Origin: a virus
Direction: 5' to 3' (one strand)
Virus record (IMG/VR): IMGVR_UViG_3300029448_000226
Location: 1 to 31,378 of that record
DNA: 31,378 bases
Part shown: positions 14,355 to 22,391 of the stretch, one piece after another
How the letters are laid out: every line of letters begins with the position of its first letter
How positions within the stretch are numbered: position 1 is the first letter of the stretch
Notes under the pieces: model-generated
The model's input: the letters and a program-made list of their open reading frames with translations, nothing else
What the model was told of the DNA's origin: nothing
The model's database searches: none
Made by a program: the position numbers and the translations under genes

Positions 14355-14907
14355 TGTTAATACCTGAGTTTATTTGTTTTTTAGATTCTTCATAACCTTT
14401 AGGGTCTTTAGATGCCCATTCAGAGTAAGAAGAATAACCTCCCATATCACCTGCTTTACCAGTAGTGGCTCTTGCTGATGAAGTAGTAGGTGCTGAAACA
14501 CTAACAACCTTACTTACATATTTCTCTAATTTATCTAAGCTCAAACCATCTGCAATAGATTTATCATCATCATCAGTTAATTTGCCCATTAATGATTCTC
14601 TTTTATCAGCTTGGTAAGTATTCCATTGCTCTGATTGCACTTTAAATTCATCTCTTTCCTTCTGAACAATATTAAGAGCTTCTTTTAGCTTTCCATCTTC
14701 TACCATTTTAGCTTCTTGTTGTTGTTTAGTAGTCTGATTCATTTTATCAATCTGTGCTTGTAACTTACCAACTTGTCCTGCAAGATCATTCTTTGCTTGA
14801 TTAACTTCTGCAAATCTATCATAAGGAACATTTTTATTATCAGCTTGTGTGCTGTTGTTATTATCCTGAGTATCTTCAGTTGTTTGAGTAACATTTTCTT
14901 CTGACAT
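14341..14907 (-). CDS. Scaffolding protein
   Basis: The 188-residue product has a disordered N-terminus rich in T, N, Q and D (residues 1-30), a long coiled-coil helix (AGQVGKLQAQIDKMNQTTKQ, then EAKMVEDGKLKEALNIVQKE) to about residue 100, and a C-terminal GYSSYSEWASKDPKGYEESK part that would bind the capsid. This plan, and the position directly before the capsid gene, fit phage scaffolding (minor structural GP20-like). It is removed from the head during maturation. A conserved promoter-like motif lies 44-60 bases upstream. Confidence 0.75.
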   Translation of the reverse strand: MSEENVTQTTEDTQDNNNSTQADNKNVPYDRFAEVNQAKNDLAGQVGKLQAQIDKMNQTTKQQQEAKMVEDGKLKEALNIVQKERDEFKVQSEQWNTYQADKRESLMGKLTDDDDKSIADGLSLDKLEKYVSKVVSVSAPTTSSARATTGKAGDMGGYSSYSEWASKDPKGYEESKKQINSGINIGFE

Positions 14908-14950
14908 TTTTTACCTCTGTTTGTTGAGTTTTAGTTGAAAATTCTTATAT

Positions 14951-14967
14951 ATAATATAACTTACTAA
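14951..14967 (-). promoter_or_regulatory. Conserved 17-bp promoter-like motif (copy 2)
   Basis: Plus strand ATAATATAACTTACTAA matches the motifs at 7610-7626 and 20780-20796. On the coding strand the core GTTATATTA gives a TATATT -10-like hexamer, 44-60 bases before the scaffold ATG, in a 76-base gap. It probably boosts scaffold and capsid transcription. Confidence 0.6.
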
Positions 14968-14983
14968 ATCTTTTATACAATTA

Positions 14984-15418
14984 TTATTTTCTGCCTATTT
15001 TGTATCTTGTAGTCTTATTAGGTCCTAATCTTTTCTTTATATATCTATTAGCTTCCTTAGATAAATAGTTAATAACACCATCAGGCATAGGTTGTGATTT
15101 AGATGTTAATACTCTACCCATCTTCTTTAACCATTCTACTCTTGCACCAAATGTAATCCAACCTATTTGAAATCCATTCCTCATTGTTTTAATTAAACTA
15201 TAATCATTAAGTAATTCTTGTGTTAATACTGGTGCTTTACTATTAGCATAATCAGATGCTTGTCTTTTAAATTTGTTTGCTCTTTTTCTTTCACCATATA
15301 ATTTACTATATGCTTTAAATGGTTTACCAAATACATCTTTAGCATCTTGGAAGATATGCTTTCTATATCTATCTCTGACATTAGGTCCTATCTTTAAAAA
15401 AAACATTTTATCAAGCAT
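14984..15418 (-). CDS. Head/neck morphogenesis protein, unknown family
   Basis: The 144-residue product is strongly basic (starting MLDKMFFLKIGPNVRDRYRK; ending RLGPNKTTRYKIGRK). It has a tryptophan-containing strand (GFQIGWITFGARVEWLKKM) and overlaps the MuF-like gene by 8 bases. Position next to the MuF protein, basic charge and size recall phage virion morphogenesis (HK97 gp10/Mu gpG-like) proteins, but the motif is not decisive. Confidence 0.5.
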   Translation of the reverse strand: MLDKMFFLKIGPNVRDRYRKHIFQDAKDVFGKPFKAYSKLYGERKRANKFKRQASDYANSKAPVLTQELLNDYSLIKTMRNGFQIGWITFGARVEWLKKMGRVLTSKSQPMPDGVINYLSKEANRYIKKRLGPNKTTRYKIGRK

Positions 15419-16142
15419 TTTCTAATCTACCTTCTGCCTTACTTTGTTCATTAAAACCTAATCCTTCTGATGAAGCTATTTCCCATTTGTGTCTGCAATT
15501 AAATCCACCACCATCTAACAATACACCATCACCAAATCTTGATTTTATTTCTTCTAATGTTAATGCACCAGCAGAAGCCATTTGTAAACATTCATCTCTT
15601 GTTTTTTCATCTACTGGTCCTATATAAACATATTTAGTTGATCCAGGTGCTATATCCATCATCTGATTAGTTACTTGCCTTGAATAAGAATTAAGACTTG
15701 TATTAACTAATGTTTGCATTTGTGAGTTAGATATACTTGCATTAGTAACATTCTCTAATATCTGTGTTGTAGATAGTCCTGCTTGTAATCCTTTAACAAC
15801 TTCAGTTCTAATGCTACCTGATATTGTTCTTATTATAGAGTTATCAAATAATTGTTCATTAAGTGCTGCAAATGTAGATAATGCTCTTGGATTTATATCT
15901 GCAAAGCCTATGGTAGATTCTAAAACACCTCTGTGTGCATTAGCATAGATAGATGTAGCCTTTTGTAGTTTATTCTTTAGTGTTCCCTCAACATCAATAG
16001 ATAATAAAGTATTAGCAAACTCTGTTATATCACCTATCTCTTCACCTATAAGATATAATGAAGCTATTAGTTCTGCTTTAGCCTTATCAACAAGACCAGC
16101 TATATTATTAGCAGATAAATCTATATCTCTTTGATTAGCCAT
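15411..16142 (-). CDS. MuF-like minor head protein
   Basis: The 243-residue product is helical for about 150 residues, then has the MuF/SPP1-gp7 signature: STKYVYIGPVDEKTRDECLQ, EEIKSRFGDG, and GGGFNCRHKWEI, with the cysteines of ECLQ and FNCRH. MuF proteins sit inside the head near the portal and are needed for head assembly or DNA ejection. The location after the portal and before scaffold/capsid is standard. It is shorter than many MuF proteins but contains the whole C-terminal domain. Its ATG overlaps the preceding stop by one base. Confidence 0.85.
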   Translation of the reverse strand: MANQRDIDLSANNIAGLVDKAKAELIASLYLIGEEIGDITEFANTLLSIDVEGTLKNKLQKATSIYANAHRGVLESTIGFADINPRALSTFAALNEQLFDNSIIRTISGSIRTEVVKGLQAGLSTTQILENVTNASISNSQMQTLVNTSLNSYSRQVTNQMMDIAPGSTKYVYIGPVDEKTRDECLQMASAGALTLEEIKSRFGDGVLLDGGGFNCRHKWEIASSEGLGFNEQSKAEGRLENA

Positions 16143-16438
16143 TATTTAAGTAAGTCAGTTACTGATTTGTTTGATTGCCAAAACTTACAAGACCAGTATC
16201 TTGCTTTTGTTTTGTCTGTTGGTTTGTTAGAATCACACTTGTGTCTTGCTCTAAATGATTTTCTTTTAGCATCACTTGCTCTTTTAATAGATAAGTTAGG
16301 ATCACCAAACATAACCTTCTTTACCTTATCACCTGACTTAACAAATACTTTAAACTTCTTTCTACCATATCCAGCTTCACCTTTTGTAATTCTTGAAGGT
16401 TTATCTAACTTAACTGACTTGCCTTGATACTCTGCCAT
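16142..16438 (-). CDS. Small conserved DUF5872-like protein
   Basis: The 98-residue basic product has KKFKVFVKSGDKVKKVMFGD, SDAKRKSFRARHKCDSNKP and KARYWSCKFW: a conserved pattern (RKSFRARHxC ... ARYWSCxxW) that I recall from proteins of marine phages and some large DNA viruses, called DUF5872. It lies between portal and MuF, so it probably acts in head assembly or packaging; in other viruses it is fused to capsid-assembly proteins. It is coupled to both neighbours by one-base overlaps. Its biochemical role is unknown. Confidence 0.65.
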   Translation of the reverse strand: MAEYQGKSVKLDKPSRITKGEAGYGRKKFKVFVKSGDKVKKVMFGDPNLSIKRASDAKRKSFRARHKCDSNKPTDKTKARYWSCKFWQSNKSVTDLLK

Positions 16439-17793
16439 TACTCTACTGGTCTTTGCAATGCTTGTAGTAATGCAGATTGAGGTTCTTCTGTTTCTTCTTC
16501 TTCAAGTTCCATCTCTGTGTCTTGCTTTTCAAATAGTATATCTAATGCTTCTTCTCTATCTAAATCAGGATTCTTTTGCATCAGTATATCTGCTTTATCT
16601 ATAAGTCCATGTGCAAGTTCCCACTCCCACTTTTCTCTTTGCTCTTTATCATTAAGAACTTCTATTGCTTCAGAAAAGTCCACATCATCTAAATCACCTG
16701 CATCTTTACCATCTTCTACTGCTATGATAATTCTTTCTAAATCAAATATCTTATGTTCTATTTCTCTCCATCTTGTAACATCAGATTTTCTATCATCTGT
16801 TAGCTCCATATTTCTCATTTTAAGTGCTACACCTGAAGCAGCAGTTGTACCTTCAACAAATGAAGTAGGTAGATGGTAGTTTTGTGCCAACATTTTATAA
16901 CTGCTTTGTATTGATTCATCAAGTGCTGGAACTGCATTAGGAGGAGAAACAATGCTTATACTACCATCAACACCTAAGTAATTAATCTTATCTTGCCCTA
17001 TCTCCATTGTGTCTTTATCTATACCTGCACCATTAACAAACAAATAACCAAATGATTGAAACATTATGTTAGCATTCTTATTAGTTTCTGCTACATTAAT
17101 AGCTAAGTTAGTTTGTATTAAATCTGTTGAAGCATTGGTATCTAAGTAATCTGTTTCAGGCTTACCATCTCTAAAACATTCTACAAATGGTAATACACCA
17201 TAAGGATTAACCATATCAGGATTATCATCATGTGTATACATCTTTCCATTCTTATCAAATATAAAGTGATTTTCAGAATCCCAGTATGCAAACTGTTCAG
17301 GAGTAGTATCCAAGACCTCTGCTTTGTCTGCAATAGGATAAACAAAAGCATAAGGATTAAGTGGATCATCATCAAATAGTGGTTCATAATCCATAATAAT
17401 ATCATATTCTATACATTCATTACCATCTGCTTTTATTCTCCAGCAAGGTTTAATTAAGACACCATCTAATAGGTTGGTCATTCTTTCTAATCTTTGCAAC
17501 TTATGGTCTTTGCCATTAAAGTAATCAACTACATCTTCATTTGAATATGTTCTTATAGGTGATTGCATATACACAAGTGATATTCTGTTTATAATTCTTT
17601 TTGTTATATTAACATTACCAATAGGCACTTTAGATAATGTAGAATCACTAAAATAATCACCTACATAATCTTTAGTAATACCCTTATAATAATCTAATGC
17701 TTTGTATCTACTATTCTTCCACTTGTTCTTTCTTTGTTGATTAATGTCCCATTTACTCATTAAGACACTTAGTTCACCTATATTTGGTATCAT
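16438..17793 (-). CDS. Portal protein
   Basis: The 451-residue product follows terminase. It has typical portal features: an N-terminal SRYKALDYYKGITKDYV, VNITKRIINRISLVYMQSPI leading into the clip/stem region, VNPYGVLPFVECF, a central SYKMLAQNYHLPTSFVEGTT with the KMRNMELTDDRKSDVTRWRE helix, and an acidic C-terminal end. It forms the dodecameric ring at the head vertex through which DNA is packaged and to which the tail binds. Its size is in the usual range. The start at ATG 17793 has a GGAGCAAGAT Shine-Dalgarno. Confidence 0.9.
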   Translation of the reverse strand: MIPNIGELSVLMSKWDINQQRKNKWKNSRYKALDYYKGITKDYVGDYFSDSTLSKVPIGNVNITKRIINRISLVYMQSPIRTYSNEDVVDYFNGKDHKLQRLERMTNLLDGVLIKPCWRIKADGNECIEYDIIMDYEPLFDDDPLNPYAFVYPIADKAEVLDTTPEQFAYWDSENHFIFDKNGKMYTHDDNPDMVNPYGVLPFVECFRDGKPETDYLDTNASTDLIQTNLAINVAETNKNANIMFQSFGYLFVNGAGIDKDTMEIGQDKINYLGVDGSISIVSPPNAVPALDESIQSSYKMLAQNYHLPTSFVEGTTAASGVALKMRNMELTDDRKSDVTRWREIEHKIFDLERIIIAVEDGKDAGDLDDVDFSEAIEVLNDKEQREKWEWELAHGLIDKADILMQKNPDLDREEALDILFEKQDTEMELEEEETEEPQSALLQALQRPVE

Positions 17794-17805
17794 ATCTTGC
17801 TCCTA

Positions 17806-19074
17806 TTATCTATCTTGTGTTCCTATTACTGGTTTAACTACTGGAAATTCCCAATCTACACCATATCCAAAAGCATCAGACATGTGTGTTAATTCTTTAT
17901 TACTTTTGTCTATATCTCTGCTACCTTCTTTGTTAGTAACCTTTTCTAAATCCCCAATTAACATCTTACAAGATTTATCAATGATAATATTATCTTTTGA
18001 TAAGTTGTTATTAACAGCATTTACTCTATTAACAACTCTTGGATTAATATGTTTTACCATTACCCTTATCCCATTCCTCCTAACTATATCTATATCTGAA
18101 TATTGTGCTGATGAATGTCTACTTTGTCCTGTTGCATCAGGATAACCATAATATACTTGACTAGGAAACAATCTTTTTACTTCATCACACATTCTTTCTG
18201 TCATTAAATCTCCTTCACCTCTATGGTATAAGGCAATTTCTTTGACCACTCTAATTTGTGGCTTTTGTTTGTATATTTGGAAGATACAACAGCATAAGGG
18301 ATCAACATTCCAGTCAAAACATACTCTAAGTGGTAATCTACTGTTATAGGATACTTCAGCTGTATGCTGTTCTCTATTGAAAGCATAATAAGTTGCTCCT
18401 CTACTTAAATTAACAAACTGACCTTCCATATATGCTTGTAGCATCTTTTCATCATAATTGCTTTCAAGCAGCTTTATGTAATTCTCAGGTAGATAAGTAT
18501 TATCTTTTGTCTTACCTTGTATTAATAATCTATCATCATTAGCATCTTCTACAAATATCTTATGGCAATAGTGATAACCTTCAGGAGTAGATACAATAAA
18601 CATCTGACAATCTTCTGCACCCCTCATTCTACCTATTGCCTTTTTAAATGCTATATCACAATTCTTATATGATTCTACATCAAACTCATCAAAACCTATA
18701 TAGTTCAATTCTGCTCCAATAATTCTCTGTGGCTTCTGTAATTGATATATTTTTATAGTGCCATAAGGTGTTATAAACTTATGTTTAGATATGTTGTATT
18801 GGTAATAAATACCTTTAGCTTCAAGTAATTCTTTAAATGGATCAACAAATAGTTCTTCTGCTAAATCATAAGTAGGATATATAATCCAACCATTAGAAAC
18901 ACCTTTATTATTTTTCTTTGTTATATGTGATATAAATACTTTCCTAATAAAAATATGTGTTTTTCCTGAACCCATTCCAGAAATAAGTCCAGTTATAGGT
19001 TTCTTTGATGTCAAAAAACTCCATTGATGTGGAAAATAATCTTTCTTATGTAAAGTTAGATTATAACTCATCAA
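17806..19074 (-). CDS. terL: Terminase large subunit
   Basis: The 422-residue product has Walker A S32-GMGSGKT-39, Walker B with D129-E130 (LNYIGFDEFD), and a coupling motif region (FIVSTPEG). A C-terminal RNase H-like nuclease follows, with acidic residues in CFDWNVDP, YGYPDATG and MSDAFGYGVDW. It powers DNA packaging and cuts the genome. It overlaps the small subunit gene by 14 bases. The start MM could use either of two adjacent ATG codons. The ATPase and nuclease motifs are complete. Confidence 0.95.
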   Translation of the reverse strand: MMSYNLTLHKKDYFPHQWSFLTSKKPITGLISGMGSGKTHIFIRKVFISHITKKNNKGVSNGWIIYPTYDLAEELFVDPFKELLEAKGIYYQYNISKHKFITPYGTIKIYQLQKPQRIIGAELNYIGFDEFDVESYKNCDIAFKKAIGRMRGAEDCQMFIVSTPEGYHYCHKIFVEDANDDRLLIQGKTKDNTYLPENYIKLLESNYDEKMLQAYMEGQFVNLSRGATYYAFNREQHTAEVSYNSRLPLRVCFDWNVDPLCCCIFQIYKQKPQIRVVKEIALYHRGEGDLMTERMCDEVKRLFPSQVYYGYPDATGQSRHSSAQYSDIDIVRRNGIRVMVKHINPRVVNRVNAVNNNLSKDNIIIDKSCKMLIGDLEKVTNKEGSRDIDKSNKELTHMSDAFGYGVDWEFPVVKPVIGTQDR

Positions 19075-19393
19075 ATAAAATATCTTCTATTGGTTTTACT
19101 AATTCAACTTCTGACTTATCAGTTTGGTTTAATATCTGTTTACCTAACCAAATTAACATAGCAGTATTACCTTTTTCTGCTGACTTCCATTGTAATTGTC
19201 TTAACCTTATTTTTCCCTTATCTCTGCCTTTTGTAAGAAATTGTGAATAAGTCTTTGTAATAAGGCTTACATCACAACCAAAGAATGAAGCTATTTCAGT
19301 ATTAGTGCAACCAAATGAAGCTAATTGTTCAACCTTCTCTTTTTGTATATTATACTTCTTTGGTCTACCTGTTTTTTTCTTTTCTTTTTTCAT
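19061..19393 (-). CDS. terS: Terminase small subunit
   Basis: The 110-residue product starts with a basic tail (MKKEKKKTGRPKKYNIQKEK), then a helix-turn-helix (VEQLASFGCTNTEIASFFGC, DVSLITKTYSQFL), the DNA-binding part of small terminases. The C-terminal part (ILNQTDKSEVELVKPIEDIL) would be the oligomerisation segment that contacts TerL. It lies directly before terL and after the Mom-like gene with a 2-base gap. Confidence 0.85.
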   Translation of the reverse strand: MKKEKKKTGRPKKYNIQKEKVEQLASFGCTNTEIASFFGCDVSLITKTYSQFLTKGRDKGKIRLRQLQWKSAEKGNTAMLIWLGKQILNQTDKSEVELVKPIEDILFDEL

Positions 19394-19395
19394 TG

Positions 19396-20184
19396 TTAAA
19401 TGGAGCCTTGAGGTAGGTTATTCTCCTCCTCCTTCATACTGGTAGCATGATGTGCTGATATTACACCATCAAGGCTTTGTTTTTTTCCTTTATACATTGA
19501 TATACCTAATTCTTTTAATTTTGTAAATGGTATTATTGGAACACTTAAATCTTTCTTTTTTTCTTTATCTATAAAATAAACATACCTTAACTGATAACCC
19601 TCTAATGGTTTATAACCTGCTTCTTTAAATATTTTCATACTTGCAGCACCTTTAAATTTATGTGCTTGATGAGAAGTCATTGATGGAACCACTATTCTAT
19701 TTGCATTAATTCCTAATCTCAAAGATATATCAGTTGCAACTTCTCCATTAGGTGCCTCCCATATTGTAGTATTTTTTTTAATATTAGTTAAATAAAATCC
19801 AGAAGCTCTGTAAATGGTACCATCACCACATTGACAGCAATCAGAAAAAGATAAAATCCATTTTATGTGAGGTGCATTTTTTTTAATTAATTTAATAGAT
19901 ATGGCAATACATCTGCTTTCTGCATTTTTAGGCAAAACATCATCAAAAGCCATTCTATTTAATTCTAACATTTCATTCCAGCCTGTGCCTTTAACTAAAC
20001 CTATTGTTCTTCTTTTATCTAATGGAGAACCATAAGACATTACACCATGCAACACATTATTATAAAATGCTCCAAAATGCAGTTTACTATTAGGAACTAC
20101 TTTACCTGAATAATGATATTTTCTAACAAATTCATTTGCTAATTTAGATGGTATTACTTTTAATCTTATATCTTTAACTTTCAT
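19396..20184 (-). CDS. Mom-like DNA modification protein (GNAT-fold)
   Basis: The product is 262 residues from ATG 20184, which overlaps the ParB-like gene end by 11 bases and is preceded by GGTGGATATG. It shows the signature of phage Mom-type proteins: VRKYHYSGKVVPNSKLHFGA, GWNEMLELNRMAFDDVLPKN, AESRCIAISIKLIKKNAPHI, and LSFSDCCQCGDGTIYRASGF. Mu Mom converts adenine in DNA to a carbamoylmethyl form that resists restriction; homologues are GNAT-like. Here the protein lies directly with a ParB-like partner and before terminase, so it may modify phage DNA late in infection before packaging. No Com-like translation activator is seen. The chemistry and base specificity are unknown. Confidence 0.75.
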   Translation of the reverse strand: MKVKDIRLKVIPSKLANEFVRKYHYSGKVVPNSKLHFGAFYNNVLHGVMSYGSPLDKRRTIGLVKGTGWNEMLELNRMAFDDVLPKNAESRCIAISIKLIKKNAPHIKWILSFSDCCQCGDGTIYRASGFYLTNIKKNTTIWEAPNGEVATDISLRLGINANRIVVPSMTSHQAHKFKGAASMKIFKEAGYKPLEGYQLRYVYFIDKEKKKDLSVPIIPFTKLKELGISMYKGKKQSLDGVISAHHATSMKEEENNLPQGSI

Positions 20185-20767
20185 AGCTATTACATATCCA
20201 CCATATTGCATTACCATTACTGTTCTCATTACCAGTATCACCAAAATCATTTTTTTTAGCTTTTTTTAATGCTGCTTGAACTATTTCATATTGTTCATCT
20301 GATAATGTAAAGGTTATTTGTCTAAATGGATCTTTATCTCCATCAGGTAAAGAAAATTCATCATCATAATCATCATCAAATAATTTTAAATCTTCTTTTG
20401 AAAAACCCCATTCTATTAATTCATCTATATCAAATAAATCTGCTAATATATCAAAATCCCATTCACCTACATTTTTATTTAATCTTATATTTAATTCTTT
20501 TTCTTTATCTATATCTAAATCTAATTCAACACATGGAACTTTGTCTATTTTTAAATCTTTAGCTACTTTTACTCTTTGATGACCACCAATTATAATATTT
20601 TTTCTATCTTTGTTTTTATTGATAATAACTGGATCAACAAATCCAAATCTTTTTAAAGAATCTTTTATATTATTATATTGTTCTTTATTCAGTTGTCTTG
20701 GATTGTATTCTGCTGAAATAAGACTATTTATGTCTTTATATATAATATTTTCTATATTTTTACCCAT
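20174..20767 (-). CDS. ParB/Srx-like protein, probable partner of Mom
   Basis: The 197-residue product has an N-terminal ParB-like nuclease/NTPase domain: SLISAEYNPRQLNKEQYNNI, VDPVIINKNKDRKNIIIGGH (the GGHQR motif) and KELNIRLNKNVGEWDFDILA. A C-terminal extension follows with TFTLSDEQYEIVQAALKKAK and TGNENSNGNAIWWICNSYES, a tail I associate with ParB-like proteins beside terminases. Such ParB-fold proteins cut or bind nucleic acid or bind nucleotides. It could guide or regulate Mom or take part in packaging; that is inference. Its ATG follows AGGAAAAT and the promoter-like motif by 12 bases. Confidence 0.75.
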   Translation of the reverse strand: MGKNIENIIYKDINSLISAEYNPRQLNKEQYNNIKDSLKRFGFVDPVIINKNKDRKNIIIGGHQRVKVAKDLKIDKVPCVELDLDIDKEKELNIRLNKNVGEWDFDILADLFDIDELIEWGFSKEDLKLFDDDYDDEFSLPDGDKDPFRQITFTLSDEQYEIVQAALKKAKKNDFGDTGNENSNGNAIWWICNSYES

Positions 20768-20779
20768 ATTTTCCTATAT

Positions 20780-20796
20780 GTAATATAACATACTAA
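20780..20796 (-). promoter_or_regulatory. Conserved 17-bp promoter-like motif (copy 1)
   Basis: Plus strand GTAATATAACATACTAA matches the motifs before the scaffold and the 260-residue fibre gene. On the coding strand it is TTAGTATGTTATATTAC, with a TATATT -10-like core, ending 12 bases before ATG 20767. If transcription starts just after it, the leader is very short. It marks the early-to-late boundary. Confidence 0.6.
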
Positions 20797-20797
20797 T

Positions 20798-20926
20798 TCA
20801 TTTAAAAAAGTTAAAATATTTGCTTTGTAATGATTTCTTATATTTAACTGCTTCTTTCTTTGTTAAGAACTTCTTTCCATTTACTATGTATATAAATCCT
20901 AATTCTTGTTTAATGTCTTTGTTCAT
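20798..20926 (-). CDS. 42-residue basic protein after the methyltransferase
   Basis: ATG 20926 overlaps the methyltransferase stop as ATGA. The product starts MNKDIKQELGFIYIVNGKKF and continues LTKKEAVKYKKSLQS, ending YFNFFK. It has one beta-beta-alpha-like layout and is strongly basic. It ends two bases before the conserved promoter-like motif. No family is recognised; a small nucleic-acid-binding protein is possible. Confidence 0.6.
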   Translation of the reverse strand: MNKDIKQELGFIYIVNGKKFLTKKEAVKYKKSLQSKYFNFFK

Positions 20927-21924
20927 TTTTCTATATAACTAAATATATGTTCTATTATTGGTAAGGTCCAACCATCTCCTAATAAACTACCAGTATCTTT
21001 TTTACTTAATATATCACACCAATCATCAGGGAATCCTTGAAGCCTACACATTTCTACTTTATTAACAGTTCTAACCAACATATTGTCTGAAACTAAAGGA
21101 GGTGTTTGATAGCCTTGTTTTACTACCTTTTTAAGATATTTATTTTGCTTATCTTTATCTTTTATAAACATTTTCCAACAACCTTCTACTAATGTTCCAG
21201 CTTTATCTTTTTTTACATAAACTAAACTCATCATTGACCTTGTTTCTCTTGCTTTTAAAAACTTTTGTGCTTTTTTACTATTTAAATCTTTATAACTTGC
21301 TGATGCTATTGTTCTTTCTGCTAAACATACTGACTTATCAACTTTAACTGCACCACCTTGCACTATATCTTTAAACATAATCTTTTTATCTTTAGGTTGT
21401 GGTATGTTTGTTTTTACATCACCAAATAGTCCATCTGCTGTTGTTCTAATATTACTCCAATAATACCTATCTCTTAATTGTGCAGTTACTAATGATGAAT
21501 TAATTCTAACTGGATATACACCTAATGCTCTTGACATTATACCCACATCTTTTTTAGGAGCAGAACCTACATTTTCTTGTAAAAACAATATATTAGGATT
21601 TAATTCTTTAATGTGATTTAATATATCTACAAACACCCAAAATAAACCACTTCTTTCACCATCTAAACCTTTTCTTTTACCAGCTATTGATAAATCTTGA
21701 CATGGGCTACCACTTAAAACCATATCTATGTTCTTCCAATCTATATCCCATTCTTTCCACTTAGTAACATCTCCTACTTGTATTGTATCAGGATAATGAT
21801 GTTGAGTTAGCTTTATTGCAGCAGGTTTTATTTCTGATGAATAATACTTATCAACCTTTATTCCTACATTGTCTAATGCAGTATGTCCAGTAGACATTCC
21901 ATTAAATAAACTTAAAACATTCAT
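20923..21924 (-). CDS. DNA (cytosine-5) methyltransferase
   Basis: The 333-residue product has the C5-methyltransferase motifs in order: I (VLSLFNGMSTGHTAL, residues 3-17), IV with catalytic Cys75 (SGSPCQDLS), VI with E117 (LQENV), VIII (Q149-L-R-D-R153), IX (RTVNKVEMCRLQGFP) and X (LLGDGWTLPIIEHIF). The NGMSTGHTAL form of motif I is common in phage and Dnmt3-like enzymes. The target recognition region (~160-270) is short and lysine-rich. It methylates cytosine at an unknown site, probably to protect phage DNA. No partner restriction enzyme is seen. It overlaps rusA by 4 bases (ATGA). Confidence 0.92.
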   Translation of the reverse strand: MNVLSLFNGMSTGHTALDNVGIKVDKYYSSEIKPAAIKLTQHHYPDTIQVGDVTKWKEWDIDWKNIDMVLSGSPCQDLSIAGKRKGLDGERSGLFWVFVDILNHIKELNPNILFLQENVGSAPKKDVGIMSRALGVYPVRINSSLVTAQLRDRYYWSNIRTTADGLFGDVKTNIPQPKDKKIMFKDIVQGGAVKVDKSVCLAERTIASASYKDLNSKKAQKFLKARETRSMMSLVYVKKDKAGTLVEGCWKMFIKDKDKQNKYLKKVVKQGYQTPPLVSDNMLVRTVNKVEMCRLQGFPDDWCDILSKKDTGSLLGDGWTLPIIEHIFSYIEK

Positions 21925-22310
21925 ATTATTATCTCTGTATAAGATTCTTTATCATCATATTCTTTTGTTGCTCTAAGTTCTATCACTTGACTATCATCTA
22001 AATAAACCAATTTATTCATACAATCCATATAGAACTTTACATAATTATCTACATCAGGTCTTTTAATATGATATACTGGTGCTGTTTTTTTTAATTCATT
22101 AGCATATTTACCTGTTCTAAAATGTGCTTTTGGTCTTTTCAAATGAAAAACAAAACTAATTTTTAAAGCATCTGTGTATGGTTCACCAGTAAACTGCTTT
22201 TTTATTTGTTGTATTGCTATCTTCTTATCTTTGCTTGATGGATCATAAACAAACCCTCTTGCAAATCTATGCCTTTTTTGTGCTATGCAGTTATTTATTC
22301 TTAGTTTCAT
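21921..22310 (-). CDS. rusA: RusA-type Holliday junction resolvase
   Basis: The 129-residue product has the RusA pattern: VFHLKRPKAHFRTGKYANE, HIKRPDVDNYVKFYMDCMNK (D86, D88, K92) and LVYLDDSQVIELRATKEY (D105/D106), equivalent to the E. coli RusA catalytic aspartates and lysine. It resolves four-way junctions during phage recombination and replication and clears branches before packaging. It lacks a clear Shine-Dalgarno: the ATG is preceded by ACCUUUAAUU, 10 bases after the structured element at 22321-22388. Confidence 0.88.
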   Translation of the reverse strand: MKLRINNCIAQKRHRFARGFVYDPSSKDKKIAIQQIKKQFTGEPYTDALKISFVFHLKRPKAHFRTGKYANELKKTAPVYHIKRPDVDNYVKFYMDCMNKLVYLDDSQVIELRATKEYDDKESYTEIII

Positions 22311-22320
22311 AATTAAAGGT

Positions 22321-22388
22321 TATGGCTGCCTATATAGTGTGAGTTGGAGAAACATATAGGGATAGTATATGCTTGATAGACAGCCATA
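22321..22388 (-). ncRNA. Structured RNA element before rusA
   Basis: In the 81-base gap, the message pairs UAUGGCUGUCUAU with AUAGGCAGCCAUA, a 13-bp stem with one G-U pair. Inside the loop CAUAUA and UAUAUG form a second 6-bp hairpin with a 7-base loop. The outer stem ends 10 bases before the rusA start, which lacks a Shine-Dalgarno. It could be a leader that controls rusA translation, or a processing element. It is not a tRNA: no T arm can be formed. Confidence 0.5.
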
Positions 22389-22391
22389 GGT

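Noticed and set aside
16131-16427. Other plus-strand ORFs (for example 16131-16427, 16517-16879, 17744-18145)
   Set aside because: They lie opposite DUF5872-like, portal and terminase genes, with low-complexity translations and no homology that I recognise.
17181-17405. 74-codon minus-strand ORF inside the portal gene
   Set aside because: It is in another frame of the portal gene with an L/I/M-rich shadow composition.
18204-18386. 60-codon minus-strand ORF inside the terminase gene
   Set aside because: It is a shadow frame of the terminase large subunit, with no ribosome site.
22321-22388. tRNA-like 68-base structure
   Set aside because: It has an acceptor-like stem and a 7-base-loop inner hairpin, but the outer stem is 13 continuous base pairs, and no T arm or D arm can be formed.
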